From positions 3,720,001 through 3,784,000 of the forward strand of contig NZ_BAAAWN010000001.1 in NCBI RefSeq assembly GCF_039535095.1: a stretch of 64,000 bases of DNA, in the 5' to 3' direction. Below are positions 8,572 to 16,677 of this stretch, piece by piece (position 1 is the stretch's first letter; each line of letters opens with the position of its first letter). The DNA comes from Arthrobacter ramosus (GTDB lineage: Bacteria > Actinomycetota > Actinomycetes > Actinomycetales > Micrococcaceae). Position numbers and translations under genes: made by a program. The notes beneath the pieces are model-generated. The model had not been told where the DNA came from, searched no databases, and worked only from the letters and a program-made list of their open reading frames with translations.

Positions 8572-9060
8572 CTATTCCTCCCGGAAACACTGACTACGGC
8601 GCCTTCCGTCGACAGCAGATCCGGTCAAGGAAAAACCGTCAACAATTCATCCGGGCAGACCATCTTCTACACCACCGTCGACGGCGACTCATTCGACAGC
8701 ATCGGCTACAAATTCCGGTGCACCACCGAGCAGTTGCTGCAGTACAACCCGTCCCTGACCGTGGACCGACCCATCCCCGCGGGGACCAAGGTGAGCCTCA
8801 TACCCGGAGAGCTCAAGATCGACGGCGCCCAAGGCACCTCCACCGCCGACGCCGACGGGATCCCACTCACGTACACCACCGCCCCCGGGGACACCGAACG
8901 CCAGATCTCCTTCCGTTTCGGAATGCCTGATCTGGAGTGGGCGAACCGACCGCTCACCGGCACCAGCCGCGTCTGGTACGCCTTCGCCGACCTACCCACC
9001 GGGGAGCTCGCCCCCGGCCAGACAATCAGCCTCGCGGTGACCAAGCCCATCCACAAGTAG
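8572..9060 (+). pseudogene. LysM-like domain protein without a visible start
   Basis: An open frame of 162 codons whose middle reads QTIFYTTVDGDSFDSIGYKF and LLQYNPSLTVD, then IPAGTKVSLI. This is a LysM-type peptidoglycan-binding repeat, preceded by a Ser/Thr/Pro-rich linker (TTAPSVDSRSG). The C-terminal 80 residues are beta-rich. A TGA lies directly upstream in frame, and no ATG, GTG or TTG occurs before the LysM motif (the first TTG is at 8734, inside it). The signal-peptide end of a cell-wall protein therefore seems lost or frameshifted. Confidence 0.5.
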
Positions 9061-9112
9061 CGGTCCTACCGAGGCCATCCAAACTGCCACGGCACTCCGG
9101 CTGAGCCCGTTC

Positions 9113-9865
9113 CTACCCCTCGAAGTGAGTTTCGATCCCGCTCCCTGAGAGCTGTTCGATCAGTTCGGTGGCTACGTCCCGTAGTTTGCGGTTGCGGTTG
9201 CTGGAGACCTTGGTAAGGATTTCCATCGCTTGAGCCTGCGAGCATCGGTTTTGCGCCATGATGACACCGCAGGCCATGTCGATGGCGGTCCTGCTTTGCA
9301 TGGCTGATTCCAGGTCTTTCGCCCGGTTGTGGGCGGAGTCGATACGCACAGACAGGTGGAGTACGTTGCGAGCGGCGGCGGCAAAGCCCACGGCCTTGTC
9401 GAAGACATCCGGGGTGAACGCGCCTGGCTTGGATGCGAAAAAGTTCAGCGCGGCGCTGGCGTCGTCGCTGATTTCCATGGGAATCCCCAACGAGCTATGA
9501 ATGCCCATCCCGGCGAATTTTTTGGTGACCTCCGGCCAGCGCAGATCGGTCGAACCGTCGTCGATGATCACAGGGGACATCTCCCGGAGTGCCTTGATGC
9601 AGGGGCCGTCACCGATAGCCTGCTCAAGCCGGTCAAGCTCCACGGCGCGTGCGCTGCTGCCGGCTGCAGTGAGGGGCCGGCGCCTGACTTTGACGGTGAC
9701 TGCGCACTCGATCTCGTCGCCGGAAGCCTCAGAAATCGAGGCCGCAGCGAGCCTAGAGAGCCCGGTCAGGAATTCAGATGCATTCCCTGCGCCCACTAGA
9801 ACAGACTGAAGTTCCAAAATGCCTTGGAACTGGCCTGCAGGCTCGTTTTCCGGTGAACTCGACAT
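9113..9865 (-). CDS. GAF-ANTAR regulator 1
   Basis: A 250-aa cytoplasmic regulator: an N-terminal GAF domain (about residues 15-165, with AIGDGPCIKAL and SSLGIPMEI) and a C-terminal ANTAR domain (about 185-240, SAMQSRTAIDMACGVIMAQ). ANTAR domains bind paired RNA hairpins and act as antiterminators; GAF domains sense small ligands. It is the only one of the four paralogues here read leftwards. Its target RNA is not identifiable from sequence. Confidence 0.88.
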   Translation of the reverse strand: MSSSPENEPAGQFQGILELQSVLVGAGNASEFLTGLSRLAAASISEASGDEIECAVTVKVRRRPLTAAGSSARAVELDRLEQAIGDGPCIKALREMSPVIIDDGSTDLRWPEVTKKFAGMGIHSSLGIPMEISDDASAALNFFASKPGAFTPDVFDKAVGFAAAARNVLHLSVRIDSAHNRAKDLESAMQSRTAIDMACGVIMAQNRCSQAQAMEILTKVSSNRNRKLRDVATELIEQLSGSGIETHFEG

Positions 9866-9987
9866 TGGCCCATCCTACTGTCCTCGTTTGACAAGGAGAA
9901 CGGTGCCCGGACGCTGGCAGCCCGCATCCCGCCGTCGTATGCTTCAGGCAGGCCCAGGCTTTCAATCCCCTACCCCGGAGCAGGCAC

Positions 9988-10353
9988 ATGCAGATTCCCA
10001 AACCGTCCGACGCCGACAAGGACCGCTTCCGCGCGGTGGTGCCGGAGAACCCTGATGTCGTTGTCAAGCCGATGTTCGGCAACCTGGGTGCCTTCGTGAA
10101 CGGCAACATGTTCGCAGGCCTGTTCGGCCCGATGATAGGTGTCAAGCTGTCCGACGCCGACCGCGCGGCGCTGGAGGCCGGCCACCAAACACTTCCATTT
10201 GGCCCGGAGGGTCGTGCGATGGGCGGCTACGTCGGCCTGCCCGAGGCGTGGAGCGACAACGAAGAACAAACCGCGGAATGGGTCGAGAAGGCTTTCGAGT
10301 ACGTTGCAACTCTTCCACCGAAAGCGGCGAAACCGCGTTCGTCGAAGAAGTAA
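9988..10353 (+). CDS. TfoX/Sxy N-terminal-domain protein
   Basis: A 121-aa protein with the TfoX N-terminal fold: VVKPMFGNLGAFVNGNMFAG, then GVKLSDADRAAL and an FGPEGRAMGGYVGLP segment. A short basic tail (PPKAAKPRSSKK) follows. In Proteobacteria Sxy/TfoX activates competence genes. In actinobacteria such single-domain proteins are common and uncharacterised, so no competence role is claimed. Monocistronic. Confidence 0.75.
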   Translation: MQIPKPSDADKDRFRAVVPENPDVVVKPMFGNLGAFVNGNMFAGLFGPMIGVKLSDADRAALEAGHQTLPFGPEGRAMGGYVGLPEAWSDNEEQTAEWVEKAFEYVATLPPKAAKPRSSKK

Positions 10354-10397
10354 CTGCGGCGGCGGCGACGCCAGCCGCACGCACAAAGCGGGGCAGC

Positions 10398-10586
10398 TCA
10401 GAATCGGGAAGTGTGGTCTTCAATCAGTCCGCTTGCCGCGATCTCACGGAAGGCGTAGATCCCCCGGGCTGCGGCGTCCTTGTCATGGAAAGGGACGGAG
10501 ACGGCAAGCTCTTTCCCGAACTCGTCAACCAGCCTCACCCTGCAGCTGCCCCCGTTGTCAGTGAACACTTCAAAGTGTCCCGCCAT
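10398..10586 (-). CDS. DUF1508 (YegP-like) protein, copy 1
   Basis: A 62-aa protein: MAGHFEVFTDNGGSCRVRLV, then AASGLIEDHTSRF near the end. It has the one-repeat beta-beta-alpha pattern of DUF1508. Function unknown in the family. A close copy lies at 19096-19347. Its ATG overlaps the stop of the upstream frame (10586-10933) by one codon position, so the two may be co-translated. Confidence 0.7.
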   Translation of the reverse strand: MAGHFEVFTDNGGSCRVRLVDEFGKELAVSVPFHDKDAAARGIYAFREIAASGLIEDHTSRF

Positions 10587-10933
10587 CAGAGAAGTTCTCC
10601 CCGACGGCGTCCGGAAGCAAGCTTGGGCATCCCGGGACGCCTGCTAGTCGGGCTGTCGCTGAGCGGTTGATGATTTCCCGATTCGCGTCGCCGTTTCAGC
10701 TCGCTCGTAACGAGATCCAGCAACGCCTGGGCTGGCTCGGAGAGTCGGTGGGTTGCGGCCGTGTGGGCTATTTCGCCGCAGTGAAGAAGCACGAGACGGA
10801 TGCGTTCCAATTCGCGCGAGGGCACGGATGGCCATCGCCGAAACAGTTGGTGAACCGCGCTATGCCTGGGTAGGTGGCCCCGCCAAGATCCATTGGAGGT
10901 GAGGTGGGGCTGACTGGGTTGAATAGATGCCAT
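10586..10933 (-). CDS. Hypothetical protein, possibly coupled to the DUF1508 gene
   Basis: A 115-aa frame. The middle part (PSRELERIRLVLLHCGEIAHTA, SEPAQALLDLVTSELKRRRES) looks like a real helical protein; the first 30 residues do not. Its stop overlaps the DUF1508 start. No family recognised. It could also be a chance frame in GC-rich DNA. Confidence 0.3.
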   Translation of the reverse strand: MASIQPSQPHLTSNGSWRGHLPRHSAVHQLFRRWPSVPSRELERIRLVLLHCGEIAHTAATHRLSEPAQALLDLVTSELKRRRESGNHQPLSDSPTSRRPGMPKLASGRRRGELL

Positions 10934-11062
10934 GACTGGCCTCCTCGTACTAAATCGAGAAAGCCAGCTGCTTGACCTCTACCAGCATAAGTGACCCACG
11001 TCATATCAACCAATTTCGGCTTGCTTCCAATAGAAACCAGACCGGTAAACGCGGGCGTTCGG

Positions 11063-11091
11063 GCTCTCGTGTCTAAAGTTCCCACGAGGGC
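11063..11091. promoter_or_regulatory. Hairpin upstream of the GAF-ANTAR pair
   Basis: A 9-bp stem (GCTCTCGTG with CACGAGGGC, one G-T pair) and an 11-base loop, about 135 bases before the GAF-ANTAR gene at 11226. It could be a leader hairpin of the type ANTAR proteins act on, but only one stem is obvious and the loop is longer than the usual 6 bases. Confidence 0.3.
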
Positions 11092-11225
11092 GTAGTGTCG
11101 AATTAGTAGATTTCGGGATGGTCGTTCGGGTCCGGGGATTGAATATTAGGGCTGTGCAGCGCGCGAGCGGGCACGGCTACAGGTCCGGGTTGGGGATCCT
11201 GGGCACCCCTTGGAATCGAGGCCGC

Positions 11226-11960
11226 ATGGCCAGCAATAACGCAGTTACCAATACAGAGCAATTGCAGGACCTCCTGCTTGAAAGTCCGGGCTTCACCGAA
11301 TTTCTCCTGGGTTTGGCCACCATCTCAGCATCGTTGTTGGACGGTCGGGAACCTTTGCTGTGCGCTATCACTGTCGAGCGGGATGCCGGCCCCTCAACGG
11401 TGGCCAGCAGTTCCGCTGCGGCGCAGCGCATGGACGAAAAGCAATACGCGTTCGACGACGGCCCTTGCCTTACGGCCTTGCGTCACCAACATCGCGTGCT
11501 GATTGATGATCTGCAAGCCGATGCCCGCTGGGCACAGTACGCACACCAGGTGGAAGGCGAAGGTATTCGCTCGGTCCTCGCAGTGCCTATCCAGACAGGC
11601 TCGTCGTCACGCGCAGCCCTGAACTGCTATGCCTATACCACCGGAATCTTCAACGAGGCCACCGTTTCCCGCGTACTGGAGCATGCCCAAACAATTTCGA
11701 AGACACTGAGGTTGGCGCTGAGGCTTCATATCCCGGAGCCGTACCCTGAACACTTGCGCTCCGCCCTGCAATCGCGCGCCGCAGTGGACGCTGCGCTGTC
11801 CTTGATCATGGTCGAGAACCGCTGTGGACGGGACGGCGCCATGGAGCTCCTTCAGCTCGCTGCGCGGAACAACAACCGGCGTCTTCATGACATCGCCGCC
11901 GACATCCTGAACAAATCAGTCCCCCAGGATTGGACTTCACCCAGCGCCGACCATGACTAG
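11226..11960 (+). CDS. GAF-ANTAR regulator 2
   Basis: A 244-aa paralogue: GAF domain (FDDGPCLTALRHQHRVLIDD, RSVLAVPIQ) and C-terminal ANTAR domain (LRSALQSRAAVDAALSLIMVE). The ATG at 11226 follows CGAGG; the frame is open further upstream but non-family-like there. Its last 8 bases overlap the start of the next GAF-ANTAR gene, so the two are co-translated. It is likely a ligand-sensing RNA-binding antiterminator. Confidence 0.85.
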   Translation: MASNNAVTNTEQLQDLLLESPGFTEFLLGLATISASLLDGREPLLCAITVERDAGPSTVASSSAAAQRMDEKQYAFDDGPCLTALRHQHRVLIDDLQADARWAQYAHQVEGEGIRSVLAVPIQTGSSSRAALNCYAYTTGIFNEATVSRVLEHAQTISKTLRLALRLHIPEPYPEHLRSALQSRAAVDAALSLIMVENRCGRDGAMELLQLAARNNNRRLHDIAADILNKSVPQDWTSPSADHD

Positions 11961-12732
11961 TACGGAGCGGAGGCCAACCCGCACTGCGTTGGCCGGATTG
12001 GCTGCTCACCCGGATCAGGATCTTGGCATCGCCTTCCAGGATCTTGTCTTGGCGAGCGCCGACGTCGCCGAATTCCTTGGTGCTTTAGCCAACCTGGCAG
12101 CGGCCGCTCTCACAACTGCCTACACCGACGTCTCGTGCGGTGTCACCGTTGTGACGAAGAAAAAGGGCATCACCACAGCCAGCAGCGATGAGAGAGTGCG
12201 CGCTCTCGATGAGCTGCAGATTGATTTCGGCGACGGCCCTTGCCTCACAGCACTTCGGCACAATTCAGTGATCCTTGTCCTCGATACCCGCCATGAATGC
12301 CGTTGGGGTGACTACATGGAGGCAGTTTGGCGGAACGGCATCGGATCCATCCTGGCGGTCCCGCTTGATCTGGCCGGTGAAGCCGAGGCCGTGATGAGCC
12401 TCTATTCGACCACCCCGCACGGGTTTTCCGGACCGGACATTACAGCCGCGGAAGAATTCGCCGAGAGTGCAGCGAAGTCCTTGCGTCTGGCTTTGACGAT
12501 CTCCCAGTTGCGTAACGCCCGGGACGATCTCACTGCAGCCATGCAGTCCCGCTCGACCATCGACACCGCCGTCGGCATTGTCATGGCGCAAAGCCGATGC
12601 GGACGCGACACCGCCTTCAAGGTTTTGACCCGGGCTTCGAATAGCCGGAACGTCAAACTCCGGGACATAGCCGCTAATGTCATTGCCTCCGTTTCGGGCG
12701 AGACGGACCCAGAGGCCTACTTCGACGAATAG
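11953..12732 (+). CDS. GAF-ANTAR regulator 3
   Basis: A 259-aa paralogue overlapping regulator 2 by 8 bases. GAF domain with FGDGPCLTALRHNSVILVLD and GSILAVPLDLAG; ANTAR domain with TAAMQSRSTIDTAVGIVMAQ. The extra N-terminal 20 residues lack a domain. The overlap with its neighbour suggests the two could act as a heterodimer, which is inference only. Confidence 0.85.
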   Translation: MTSTERRPTRTALAGLAAHPDQDLGIAFQDLVLASADVAEFLGALANLAAAALTTAYTDVSCGVTVVTKKKGITTASSDERVRALDELQIDFGDGPCLTALRHNSVILVLDTRHECRWGDYMEAVWRNGIGSILAVPLDLAGEAEAVMSLYSTTPHGFSGPDITAAEEFAESAAKSLRLALTISQLRNARDDLTAAMQSRSTIDTAVGIVMAQSRCGRDTAFKVLTRASNSRNVKLRDIAANVIASVSGETDPEAYFDE

Positions 12733-12839
12733 CCAAAGCGTGGGGAATGGTCCGGACTAAGCTAGGAACAGCGCACCAACTGCCGTACTGGATTCTCTTT
12801 CACAGGAAGGCTGCGGCTCGATGCACTCGACCTAGATGA

Positions 12840-13568
12840 ATGAGGACTATGGCGCGGAAACTACCGCTGGATGAACTGTCGACCGTTATCGCGCGAATCC
12901 AGGGCCTGCTGCTGACGGAAGAGAAGGTGGACCGCGCCGTGCGGTTGCTTGCCCGTGCCATCAAGGATTCAGTGTCCGGAGCCACCGGCGCGGGGGTCTC
13001 TCTTCTGGATTCTAGGGGCAGGCGAACCAGCAGCGCCTCGACGGACGAAGTGGTCACCCTTGCGGATGCCCTCCAGTATGAATTGGGCCAGGGACCGTGT
13101 CTGACAGCCTGGGCCATGGAGGAAACGGTGATCGTCCAGGACGTCGCAACGGATCCGCGCTGGAGCGAATGGTCTGGTGCTGTGAAAGGCATGCCTATCC
13201 TTTCGGTGGTCAGCACCCCTTTGATCGCCGAGCAAGAATGTATCGGCGCTTTGAAGATCTACTCGGACGTCGCCGGGGGTTTCGGCGAGGACGCGGCCCG
13301 AGTGTTGGAACTGTTTGCCGCCCCGGCTGCAACGCTGCTTGCGAATATCCAGGCCAGCGAAGCGCCCCATCGCATCAGCGAAGCCTTGGCTGAGTCCCTC
13401 CATAGCCGCGACCTCGTCAACCGGGCCTGCGGCATATTGATGCAGCGCCATGCTTTGACCGTTGACTTGGCCCTTGCCGAACTGATGTGCCGGGCCCGGC
13501 GGCAGAACAGCACACTGGGTCAGATCAGTGTCGATCTCGTCGCCGGGATTCCGGCGGCCCTGGACTAA
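12840..13568 (+). CDS. GAF-ANTAR regulator 4
   Basis: A 242-aa paralogue: GAF domain (ALQYELGQGPCLTAWAMEET, SVVSTPLIAEQ) and ANTAR domain (AESLHSRDLVNRACGILMQR). The ANTAR end is more divergent than in the other three. An alternative ATG lies at 12849. It is separated by 107 bases from regulator 3, so may have its own promoter, and lies 9 bases before the small gene at 13578. Confidence 0.83.
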   Translation: MRTMARKLPLDELSTVIARIQGLLLTEEKVDRAVRLLARAIKDSVSGATGAGVSLLDSRGRRTSSASTDEVVTLADALQYELGQGPCLTAWAMEETVIVQDVATDPRWSEWSGAVKGMPILSVVSTPLIAEQECIGALKIYSDVAGGFGEDAARVLELFAAPAATLLANIQASEAPHRISEALAESLHSRDLVNRACGILMQRHALTVDLALAELMCRARRQNSTLGQISVDLVAGIPAALD

Positions 13569-13577
13569 GGCCGGCCC

Positions 13578-13901
13578 GTGGGCTTCGATCCGCATGAACC
13601 ACAACAGCAGCGCATGCTGGCCGCTGCCATGAAGTCAGCACAAGTCAACGTCGGCGAACTCTGGCTCAAGTACTTCAGCCTGGGCGGCGAAGTTGGCGAA
13701 TACGAGGTGGAAGCCTATCTCCAAGGCCTCCTCTCCCTGCCCGTCTTACAACGTGACCTCCTGGCCATGGCCGCCAACGAACTCATCAACAAATTCCCGC
13801 AAGGTCACGCCCCCTACTCCGATGAGCTCGGCCCGGACGGTGACTCCCGTAGGAAGGAACCCGGATCCGGGACGCAGCAGCGGCCGGAGTCTGAGGACTA
13901 G
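13578..13901 (+). CDS. Small hypothetical protein downstream of GAF-ANTAR
   Basis: A 107-aa protein from a GTG start, 9 bases after the GAF-ANTAR stop and so probably in its operon. The central part (VNVGELWLKYFSLGGEVGEYEVEAYLQGL) is helical with no recognised motif; the C-terminus is polar and probably disordered. It resembles uncharacterised proteins that accompany ANTAR genes in related actinobacteria, but this is from memory only. Confidence 0.5.
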   Translation: MGFDPHEPQQQRMLAAAMKSAQVNVGELWLKYFSLGGEVGEYEVEAYLQGLLSLPVLQRDLLAMAANELINKFPQGHAPYSDELGPDGDSRRKEPGSGTQQRPESED

Positions 13902-14190
13902 GCGGCGCGCTGCGTCGCGGGCAGGGGTACCAAACACGTAGACGCCCGCTCGTCTCCACTGAATTTGGCGAAATTCACACTGAGATTCGCCCAAAACGCA
14001 CGGAGATTCGACCAATCCACACGGAGACGGGGTTTCGCAGGTTTATCTTTCTCTCAGGACGGGGCCGCCAGCAGCTCAACAACTGACCGCACTTTCCTAA
14101 CCAAACGATGTCGACCTAACCCTTTGGGGGGATTATGAACTGGCACCAACTTAGCGGCCTGTCTTGCCTGGGGATTTGGATGATTGCGTC
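13902..14190. other. Non-coding stretch holding the left repeat array
   Basis: No gene. It holds the left 21-22-bp repeat array (13935-14028) and then the leader of the small membrane-protein operon. Confidence 0.5.
13935..14028 (+). repeat. Array of five degenerate 21-22-bp repeats, left side
   Basis: Copies start at 13935 (CACGTAGAC), 13957 (CACTGAATT), 13978 (CACTGAGATTCG), 13999 (CACGGAGATTCG) and 14020 (CACGGAGAC), spaced 22, 21, 21 and 21 bases. The outermost copy is identical to the complement of the outermost copy of the array at 19875-19968, so the two arrays face each other. Such arrays are typical binding sites for IS21-type transposases. Confidence 0.65.
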
Positions 14191-14367
14191 ATGAAGCTCC
14201 TGACCCTCTCCGCGGCCGTAATGCTCTTGATCGTTGCTACCATCGCGTTCTTTAACAAACAGATCATCATGGGGATCCTGTCGGTAGCCGCATCGGGGGC
14301 AAATCTCGCGACATGGTTTGTCTATAAGAAGCAAGCAAAGCAGGTCGGTCGTGTTGAGCCCAACTGA
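14191..14367 (+). CDS. Small membrane protein
   Basis: A 58-aa protein with two hydrophobic segments (LLTLSAAVMLLIVATIAFF and IIMGILSVAASGANLATWF) and a basic tail. First of four closely packed membrane-protein genes. The frame opens slightly earlier (TTG at 14177), but the ATG at 14191 gives a clean membrane start. Function unknown. Confidence 0.5.
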   Translation: MKLLTLSAAVMLLIVATIAFFNKQIIMGILSVAASGANLATWFVYKKQAKQVGRVEPN

Positions 14368-14620
14368 TCCGGATAACCCAGTCGTCAGCGGCGCCTGGGC
14401 TACGCCTGTTTTTGGCATCGTCTATTTGGTGTTGGTAATCGTCGCGCTTGCGTCGCTGATGGCGTCAAAATGGATTCCCGCTCCAGTCAAAGTAGCGATT
14501 GTCGTCGGGATCTTTGCGGTGCCGTTTGCAGGCTCAGTTGCGTGGATTATCTACTCACAAGCGCGGCACAGGAGGTCTGAAGACCGTCCAGAAGATCCTG
14601 GAGAGGCAGGTCTAAGTTAG
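14351..14620 (+). CDS. Small membrane protein, PLDc_N-like
   Basis: An 89-aa protein from a GTG overlapping the previous gene by 17 bases. Two transmembrane segments (TPVFGIVYLVLVIVALASLM and VAIVVGIFAVPFAGSVAWII), then a polar acidic tail. The second segment with following YSQARHRR resembles the phospholipase-D-nuclease N-terminal domain (PLDc_N), a short membrane module of unknown role. Second gene of the operon. Confidence 0.5.
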   Translation: MLSPTDPDNPVVSGAWATPVFGIVYLVLVIVALASLMASKWIPAPVKVAIVVGIFAVPFAGSVAWIIYSQARHRRSEDRPEDPGEAGLS

Positions 14621-14639
14621 ACGCGGAACTGGAGAAGAC

Positions 14640-15107
14640 ATGGTGATATCAGAGGTCCGGCTGGCAAGACGTTCCAGAGTCTTGATCTGGGTAATTGTCA
14701 GCGCTTCAGTCATCGTGTTGGTCGTGTCAGCTCTGGTCTCGGGCATCTTTTTGCCCGGGCTCCTCATGGCCGCCGGCATCGTGGCTTTCACCTGGGCGAT
14801 TGTTCGGATGACCGTCTCCATCGCCATAGCTGGGGAGAAAATCGTCCTGCGCTGCGCGCCGTTCTATTCAACCGAAGTGTCGATCTCAGACGTTTTGGCC
14901 GTAGCGACGGCCGAGGATACGTCCCTGTCTGACGGATATGGTTTCCGGGTCATGGGCCAGGGCACCCGAGGATTGTTGGCGGGAGGGCCTGCGGTCGCTT
15001 TGGAAACGAAGACCCGCCGATGGATCGTCTCAACCGCCCATCCCGAAGAGGTTGTATCAACAATCCAGGATCAAAGTGCAGGTAACCCGTGGCATGAGGA
15101 GCCGTGA
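14640..15107 (+). CDS. Membrane protein with a PH-like C-terminal region
   Basis: A 155-aa protein with two transmembrane helices (about residues 12-34 and 38-58) followed by a beta-rich part (AGEKIVLRCAPFYSTEVSIS, VALETKTRRWIVSTAHPEEV). The strand pattern resembles bacterial PH-like membrane proteins (DUF3093/YdbT style). Ends one base before the next start. Function unknown. Confidence 0.55.
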   Translation: MVISEVRLARRSRVLIWVIVSASVIVLVVSALVSGIFLPGLLMAAGIVAFTWAIVRMTVSIAIAGEKIVLRCAPFYSTEVSISDVLAVATAEDTSLSDGYGFRVMGQGTRGLLAGGPAVALETKTRRWIVSTAHPEEVVSTIQDQSAGNPWHEEP

Positions 15108-15108
15108 A

Positions 15109-15339
15109 ATGATCACCGCAGAACAAGCCCGCTACGTGATGCTTCACGGTTGGAGCGGCTTGCTGACTCTCGCAATAGCACTCTTGGGCGTGGCTATGAT
15201 TTTCATCAGCCCCCTTCGCGAGTTGCTTGGGCCGCTTTGGACCGGGTATCCGGCGATAGCGTTTGGGTACATCTTCCTTGGTGTCCCGGCGATTCACCGT
15301 TACCGGTTAAGAAAAGCCGGTCAGGGCCGCGCCCTTTAG
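15109..15339 (+). CDS. Small two-helix membrane protein
   Basis: A 76-aa protein starting MITAEQARYVMLHGWSG. A GAGGA eight bases upstream supports this ATG over the earlier in-frame ATG at 15094. Two transmembrane segments (LLTLAIALLGVAMIFI, YPAIAFGYIFLGVPAI). Last gene of the four-gene membrane operon. Confidence 0.5.
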   Translation: MITAEQARYVMLHGWSGLLTLAIALLGVAMIFISPLRELLGPLWTGYPAIAFGYIFLGVPAIHRYRLRKAGQGRAL

Positions 15340-15690
15340 GGGTTGCGGGTAGCGCAACTCCAGAGTCGTTAGTTGGCTACGCGCTTAGGCATGGTGAGTC
15401 CGCACGGCCTTCGGGCGGGGTTCTTCCAGAAGTTTCGCGGCCTGTTTGTCCGGCCGGCCGGGCTGGAATCCAGGCGACAGCCGCGAGCCTCGTGATGTTC
15501 CTAATCTTCGTCCTCAGCCTCAACCAGGGATTCCCTTATTTCCGCCCAGGAACAAACACGCGGAGCAGCACCCGTTCCGAGAATATCCTCCACCAAGTCG
15601 CCGAGGCCTCCCTCCACTCCCTGTGAGAAGAGTTGGTGCCGGGGCTCAAGGTCAAATGCAAGCGAGATCAACAACTGTCCACGTGACCGA
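15340..15690. other. Intergenic, no gene seen
   Basis: About 350 bases between the membrane operon and the convergent epimerase gene. No supported frame and no strong hairpin was found. Confidence 0.4.
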
Positions 15691-16677
15691 TCAGCCCGCC
15701 AGGACCCTCAGCGGATTGGCGACGCGGAGCTGCCCGCGTTCGATCAACCAGGTGATGGATTCCAGCACAGCTTGTTCGGGCTGGTACCGGGGAGCGTAAC
15801 CCAGCAGGGACTTGGCCTTCTCGATCGTGAAGCAATGGCTGCGGTAGAGGTGGCCCCAGCTCGATTCGGCGTACTCCGGTGTGGTCGATTCGCGGAAGTG
15901 TTCCCACGTGACCGTCTCCAACGTTGCGGACTGGCCGAACCAGCCGGGGGCGATGTCGGCATATCCGCGGACGGTGAGCGCGGTGGGGGCGACGATGTTG
16001 AAGTCCTCGCCGGCTGCCGCGTCGCGGTTCTGGATGGCTTTCTCGAACGCCTGCGCGACGTCGTCCGCGTGCACATGGTGCATCAGTTCGGCGCCGCTTC
16101 CAGGAACTTGCAGCGGCTGGCCGGCAGAGAGGGCGTACCAGACGGCGGGGTCGAGGTTCCCGAGCGGACCGATCGGGTGCCAACCGGGCCCGACGATGTG
16201 GCCAGGGTGCACGGACGTGGTGACGAGTCCGCCGTCGTCGGTCTCGTCTTTCAGCATCCGCGCGATCCGGTCCTTCTGGATGCCGTACTCGCCGAACGGG
16301 GCTGCCGCCGATTCGGAACCCTCGGCGATCGGTAGCTTGAGGCTCTGGCCGTACCGCCACACCGAGCCGCAATGCAGCAGGTGCCCGGCCTCCCCGCGGA
16401 GCCGGTTGACGAGCGAGCTCGCCGATTCGAACGTGAAACAGACCAGATCGACGACGACGTCGGCCTGCAGTGCCGCGACCCTGTCACCGAACGTGCCGTC
16501 CCGGTCTTCTTGCTGCCGGTCGGCGATGACCCGGCGCACCTGCTGCCACTCGGGCGCGTCGCCATAGCTTTTGTGGGTGCCACGGCTGATGTTGATGACT
16601 TCATGGCCGGCGCGCACCAGCCGGGGGACGAGGAAAGATCCGATGTGACCGCTGCCGCCGATGACGATGACCTTCAT
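15691..16677 (-). CDS. NAD-dependent epimerase/dehydratase (extended SDR)
   Basis: A 328-aa Rossmann-fold enzyme. The N-terminal VIVIGGSGHIGSFLVPRL is the NAD(P)-binding glycine motif. FGEYGIQKDRIARML contains the YxxxK-type catalytic pair, and HPGHIVGPGW and HHVHADDVAQAFEKAI are typical of extended SDRs acting on sugars or nucleotide sugars. Substrate unknown. Its start overlaps the XRE regulator's stop by 4 bases (ATGA), so regulator and enzyme are one operon. Confidence 0.82.
   Translation of the reverse strand: MKVIVIGGSGHIGSFLVPRLVRAGHEVINISRGTHKSYGDAPEWQQVRRVIADRQQEDRDGTFGDRVAALQADVVVDLVCFTFESASSLVNRLRGEAGHLLHCGSVWRYGQSLKLPIAEGSESAAAPFGEYGIQKDRIARMLKDETDDGGLVTTSVHPGHIVGPGWHPIGPLGNLDPAVWYALSAGQPLQVPGSGAELMHHVHADDVAQAFEKAIQNRDAAAGEDFNIVAPTALTVRGYADIAPGWFGQSATLETVTWEHFRESTTPEYAESSWGHLYRSHCFTIEKAKSLLGYAPRYQPEQAVLESITWLIERGQLRVANPLRVLAG

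Noticed and set aside
13935..14028. The 21-22-bp arrays as a CRISPR
   Set aside because: The conserved part is only about 9 bases, no distinct spacers exist between long identical repeats, and no cas genes are near. The facing pair fits element ends better.
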